DNA of 64,000 nucleotides from WTFV01 sp965203525 (lineage in GTDB: Bacteria > Acidobacteriota > Vicinamibacteria > Vicinamibacterales > UBA8438), in contig OZ241898.1 in the NCBI GenBank assembly GCA_965203525.1, positions 5,208,001 through 5,272,000 of the forward strand, read 5' to 3'. The translations under genes were made by a program, and so were the position numbers. Numbering within the stretch: position 1 is the first letter of the stretch; every line of letters starts with the position of its first letter. The notes beneath the pieces are model-generated. The model was not told the origin of the DNA and searched no databases. It saw nothing but the letters and a program-made list of their open reading frames with translations. This document shows, piece by piece, positions 61,651-64,000 of the stretch.

Positions 61651-62217
61651 ATGACACTTCGCAACGCTGTCGTTCTCGCGTTCGTTCTCATGCTGTCGTT
61701 CGGCCTCGCCGGATGCGGCGGCGAAGGCGGCGGCGGTCTTGGTGCGCTTACCGGACCATCTACTACCACGCCCACCACGCCCACCACGCCCACCACGCCC
61801 ACCACGCCGCCCACTACGAGGGTGTACGCTGGCGAATGGTACGGTGATGCCGAGCTGTGGTTGAACGGCGAAACTTCTTGGTCTTTCAGGGACGGGTTTC
61901 GTTTCGCTGTGGAAGTGCCAAGAGAACCGAGGCACGGGGAATCTATGTCTCTGACGTGGAGAAGTACAGGCAATGAACCGGCTGGTTCCCAGTCTGTTAG
62001 GAAAACTGGAACATGGGATTGTGAGTTCGCTGGTGGTACATGTTTCTGGTCCGGGGCGGGTGGCGGCGATGGTTACTCCGTTTCCGGGTTTCCTGTAGAT
62101 TCTACAGACTATTTTTTGTTCTTGAGGGAAGATGGACAAAGCGATTTCACCTACTATGGTTATCGTAACGGTGAAACAAGACTTCAATATCATGCTGATG
62201 ATTTACGTAGACGATGA
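61651..62217 (+). CDS. Lipoprotein C of the leader-sharing trio
   Basis: 188 residues from the ATG at 61651; an in-frame ATG with the same MTLRNAVV codons and the same GGTAACA upstream sequence lies 42 nt earlier (61609). The lipobox is LAGC. The leader through GALTGPSTTTP is nearly identical at DNA level to lipoprotein B, and the TPT linker is longer (more 9-bp units). The mature domain (VYAGEWYGDAELWLNG and on, about 130 residues, with WDCEFAGGTCFWSG) is unrelated to A or B and its DNA is A+T-richer. Function unknown; presumably surface exposed. Confidence 0.7.
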   Translation: MTLRNAVVLAFVLMLSFGLAGCGGEGGGGLGALTGPSTTTPTTPTTPTTPTTPPTTRVYAGEWYGDAELWLNGETSWSFRDGFRFAVEVPREPRHGESMSLTWRSTGNEPAGSQSVRKTGTWDCEFAGGTCFWSGAGGGDGYSVSGFPVDSTDYFLFLREDGQSDFTYYGYRNGETRLQYHADDLRRR

Positions 62218-62332
62218 AGTGGAGCCGCGGGCCGGAAGAATACCCGGTCGGAGCTTCCACTACTTTCCGGCATGAGTGAGGGAAGATCGCGAGTCATGGA
62301 GCCGGATCGGGCCGCGGTGCCGACCGGGAACG

Positions 62333-62824
62333 ATGGCGCAGGGAACGAATGCGCCTGCTTCGAGTGAGTGCGACGCGCCGGCCGACACGCGGTGGCGCGA
62401 ACATGCGTTCCGCTACGGGGCCGGGGCCTCCGCCGTGGAGCTGAACGTCACTCTGCCGGTGCGCGTCTGCCGCTCGTGCGGTTTCGAGTTTCTCGACCAC
62501 GAAGGGGAGACGCTGCAGCACGATGCCGTCTGCGCGCATCTCGGTGTGCTGACCCCGAAGGAGATACGCGGCATTCGAAGGATGCACGGCATGTCGCGCG
62601 CGGAGTTTTCCAGGGTGACCGGAATCGGGGAAGCGACGCTGAACCGTTGGGAGAACGCGATCCTGATTCAGAACGCGGCGAACGACCGCTATCTTCGTCT
62701 TCTGGCGCGGCATGAGAACGTCCGGAGGCTGGAGCGTCTGGATGCAGCGAGGACGCGCCGGCCGAATTTGGGGCTCAGGCGGACTCGACGTCGAACGCCG
62801 CGACGTCGCGCTCGGCGGCGCTGA
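62333..62824 (+). CDS. MqsA/YgiT-like zinc-finger and HTH regulator (antitoxin-like)
   Basis: A 163-residue protein. The N-terminal half has only one zinc-knuckle pair, C46 and C49 (VCRSCGFEF); the usual first CXXC of MqsA-type antitoxins is missing. Residues 73-125 form a helix-turn-helix of the YgiT/XRE type (LTPKEIRGIRRMHGMSRAEFSRVTGIGEATLNRWEN). The C-terminal 30 residues are an arginine-rich tail encoded opposite the end of the convergent gene at 62775, so a shorter natural protein is possible. No toxin gene lies immediately next to it. It probably binds DNA as an autorepressor. Confidence 0.65.
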   Translation: MAQGTNAPASSECDAPADTRWREHAFRYGAGASAVELNVTLPVRVCRSCGFEFLDHEGETLQHDAVCAHLGVLTPKEIRGIRRMHGMSRAEFSRVTGIGEATLNRWENAILIQNAANDRYLRLLARHENVRRLERLDAARTRRPNLGLRRTRRRTPRRRARRR

Positions 62825-64000
62825 TCTCCACCCCGATCAGGTGCACCGCACGGCCCGGTGTGCGGTACTTGTCCGCGTAGCGGCGCGCCCGCAACTGCGC
62901 CAGCGCCGCGTTCTCCGGCCGTGAGCGGTCCGCGCTCGCGCTGTCCGGCCGCGAGCTCCGCGCCGTCCGCTCGGCAACCTTGAACTCGAACAGGAACGCG
63001 GCGCCGCCCGTCACCACCGCCAGATCCAGCCGCCCGCGGCTGGTCGCGTCCTCGACCGCCACGCCGTCCATCGACGCCTGGAACCAGGCGTAGAAGACGC
63101 TCGACCAGTAGCCCTCGTAGCGGGCGACCTCGTTCCGCCGGTGCCAGTCGTGCGGGATGCCCGCCAGCAGCTTCCGGAACAGCGCCTCCAGTCCGCTCCA
63201 GTCCGCCGCCGCCAGCACGCGGCGGAGCGCGATGCCGCTCCCCGCCGACCGCCAGCGCGGCGCCAGGGCGTCGAGCAGACCCCGGCTCAGGCCCCGCCGC
63301 ACCTCGCGGTTCGGATAGTCCAGACGGTACAGCGGCAGACCGTCGGGGTCCTTCTCCTCCTCCGCGATGGTCAGATAGCCGGTCTGGAACAGCAGCGCCT
63401 CGGTCGACACGGCGTCCACGTCGAAGGCCGACAGCAGGTCGTCGTCGGCGCGCAGACCCTCGATGTCCGGGGCGGAGAAGCCGCGCCGCAGCAGCGTGTC
63501 GATCAGGAACCGCGGCGTTGCGGTCTCGAACCAGTGCGCCCGGAACTCGCGGCTGGCGAACAGGTGGAGGATGGCCCAGGGGTTGTAGACGCGCTCTTCC
63601 CCCCGCCAGTCGTAGCCGTTGTACCAGGCGCGGATCCGGTCCCGGTCGAGGCCGGGGAGCTCGGGTGCGAACACCGTGTCGAGGTCCGTCTCGGTGTAGC
63701 CGCAGATGGCCGCGCAGCGCGGGTCCAGGGTGAGGTCGGTGAGGAAGTTCAGGTCGGAGAACAGGCTGACCTTCGAGAACTTGCTGACGCCGGTGAGGAA
63801 GGTGAGCTCGACGTGGGCGTCGCAGTCCTTGAGCGTGCCGTACAGCCCGCGCAGGTCGTCGCGGTTGGCCTTCGCCTGCTCGTTGCCGGCGCGGGGGGCG
63901 GCCTCCCGCTCTTCGCCCGGAAGCTCCGCCTCGTCCCGCGCGTCCAGGATCGGCTTGTCGTACTCGTCCACCAGCACGACGACGCGCTCGCCTGTCCGCT
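62775..64000 (-). CDS. AAA-ATPase-like / PD-(D/E)XK nuclease protein, N-terminus outside window
   Basis: The last 408 or so residues of a protein of the AAA-ATPase_like plus PDDEXK_9 family. Visible are the Walker B-type VVVLVDEYDKP at the window edge, FLTGVSKFSKVSLFSDLNFLTDLT, and the C-terminal nuclease-like strand RLDLAVVTGGAAFLFEFKVAE (D, then ExK). The P-loop lies beyond 64000. Such genes are accessory and abundant in many bacteroidetes and acidobacterial genomes; their role is unknown. Its 3' end overlaps the antisense tail of the regulator gene by 50 nt. Confidence 0.82.
   Translation of the reverse strand, partial: RTGERVVVLVDEYDKPILDARDEAELPGEEREAAPRAGNEQAKANRDDLRGLYGTLKDCDAHVELTFLTGVSKFSKVSLFSDLNFLTDLTLDPRCAAICGYTETDLDTVFAPELPGLDRDRIRAWYNGYDWRGEERVYNPWAILHLFASREFRAHWFETATPRFLIDTLLRRGFSAPDIEGLRADDDLLSAFDVDAVSTEALLFQTGYLTIAEEEKDPDGLPLYRLDYPNREVRRGLSRGLLDALAPRWRSAGSGIALRRVLAAADWSGLEALFRKLLAGIPHDWHRRNEVARYEGYWSSVFYAWFQASMDGVAVEDATSRGRLDLAVVTGGAAFLFEFKVAERTARSSRPDSASADRSRPENAALAQLRARRYADKYRTPGRAVHLIGVEISAAERDVAAFDVESA

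Overview
The window comes from a high-G+C bacterium, most likely an Acidobacteriota of the Vicinamibacteria type. The lineage call rests on three VWFA-related acidobacterial-type secreted proteins, many CRTAC1-like (FG-GAP plus ASPIC/UnbV) and TPR lipoproteins, cytochrome c/copper-monooxygenase/TPR fusions, a TonB-dependent receptor with an N-terminal carboxypeptidase-regulatory domain, and the futalosine menaquinone genes mqnD and mqnE. It is inferred from gene content only; no rRNA or tRNA gene was recognised.

Region 1 (1-15.6 kb) mixes core metabolism with a damaged defence and mobile-DNA zone. Two inverted copies of one IS1380-family element (1-985, cut by the window edge, and 13420-15179) border three truncated genes: a DNA methyltransferase, an Hsp70-like ATPase and the N-terminal piece of a Cas3-like helicase. 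Between them lie a 161-bp MITE, an AAA/DUF4143 ATPase, an MntA-HepT pair whose HepT is fused to a DUF429 domain, an Rrf2 regulator with an IscA-like protein, trehalose-6-phosphate synthase, mqnD-mqnE, and an unknown gene coupled to the Hsp70-like gene.

Region 2 (15.6-20.5 kb, minus strand) carries acetyl-CoA synthetase, a GNAT acetyltransferase and malate synthase G: acetate and glyoxylate carbon use.

Region 3 (20.7-58.8 kb) is a large envelope/secretome island. CRTAC1-like and TPR genes occur as stop-start-overlapping pairs (20768/22513, 26362/28116, 48042/50078/51859). A five-heme cytochrome-TPR gene overlaps another CRTAC1 gene (35307/38198), and a fused TPR-FG-GAP-UnbV protein lies at 55184. 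Around them are three VWFA proteins, two cytochrome c/copper-monooxygenase/TPR proteins, a TonB-dependent receptor, a DsbA-fold protein without its cysteines, a Uma2 nuclease-like protein, a coiled-coil protein, and an ISKra4-family element with a 9-bp target duplication and a -1 frameshift site. The parts look like a modular cell-surface system joining outer-membrane uptake, extracellular propellers, TPR scaffolds and redox enzymes; its substrate cannot be read from the sequence.

Region 4 (58.8-64 kb) has a C14 tract next to a small inverted repeat, a secreted barrel-like protein, and three lipoproteins that share almost the same leader DNA but have different mature domains. It ends with an MqsA-like regulator and a partial AAA/PD-(D/E)XK gene.

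The most unusual signal is distributed: at least nine separate loci, mostly intergenic or in 5' leader DNA, carry direct repeats whose sequence differs from locus to locus but whose spacing is about 72 bp. Related short duplications copy ribosome-binding and start-codon regions.
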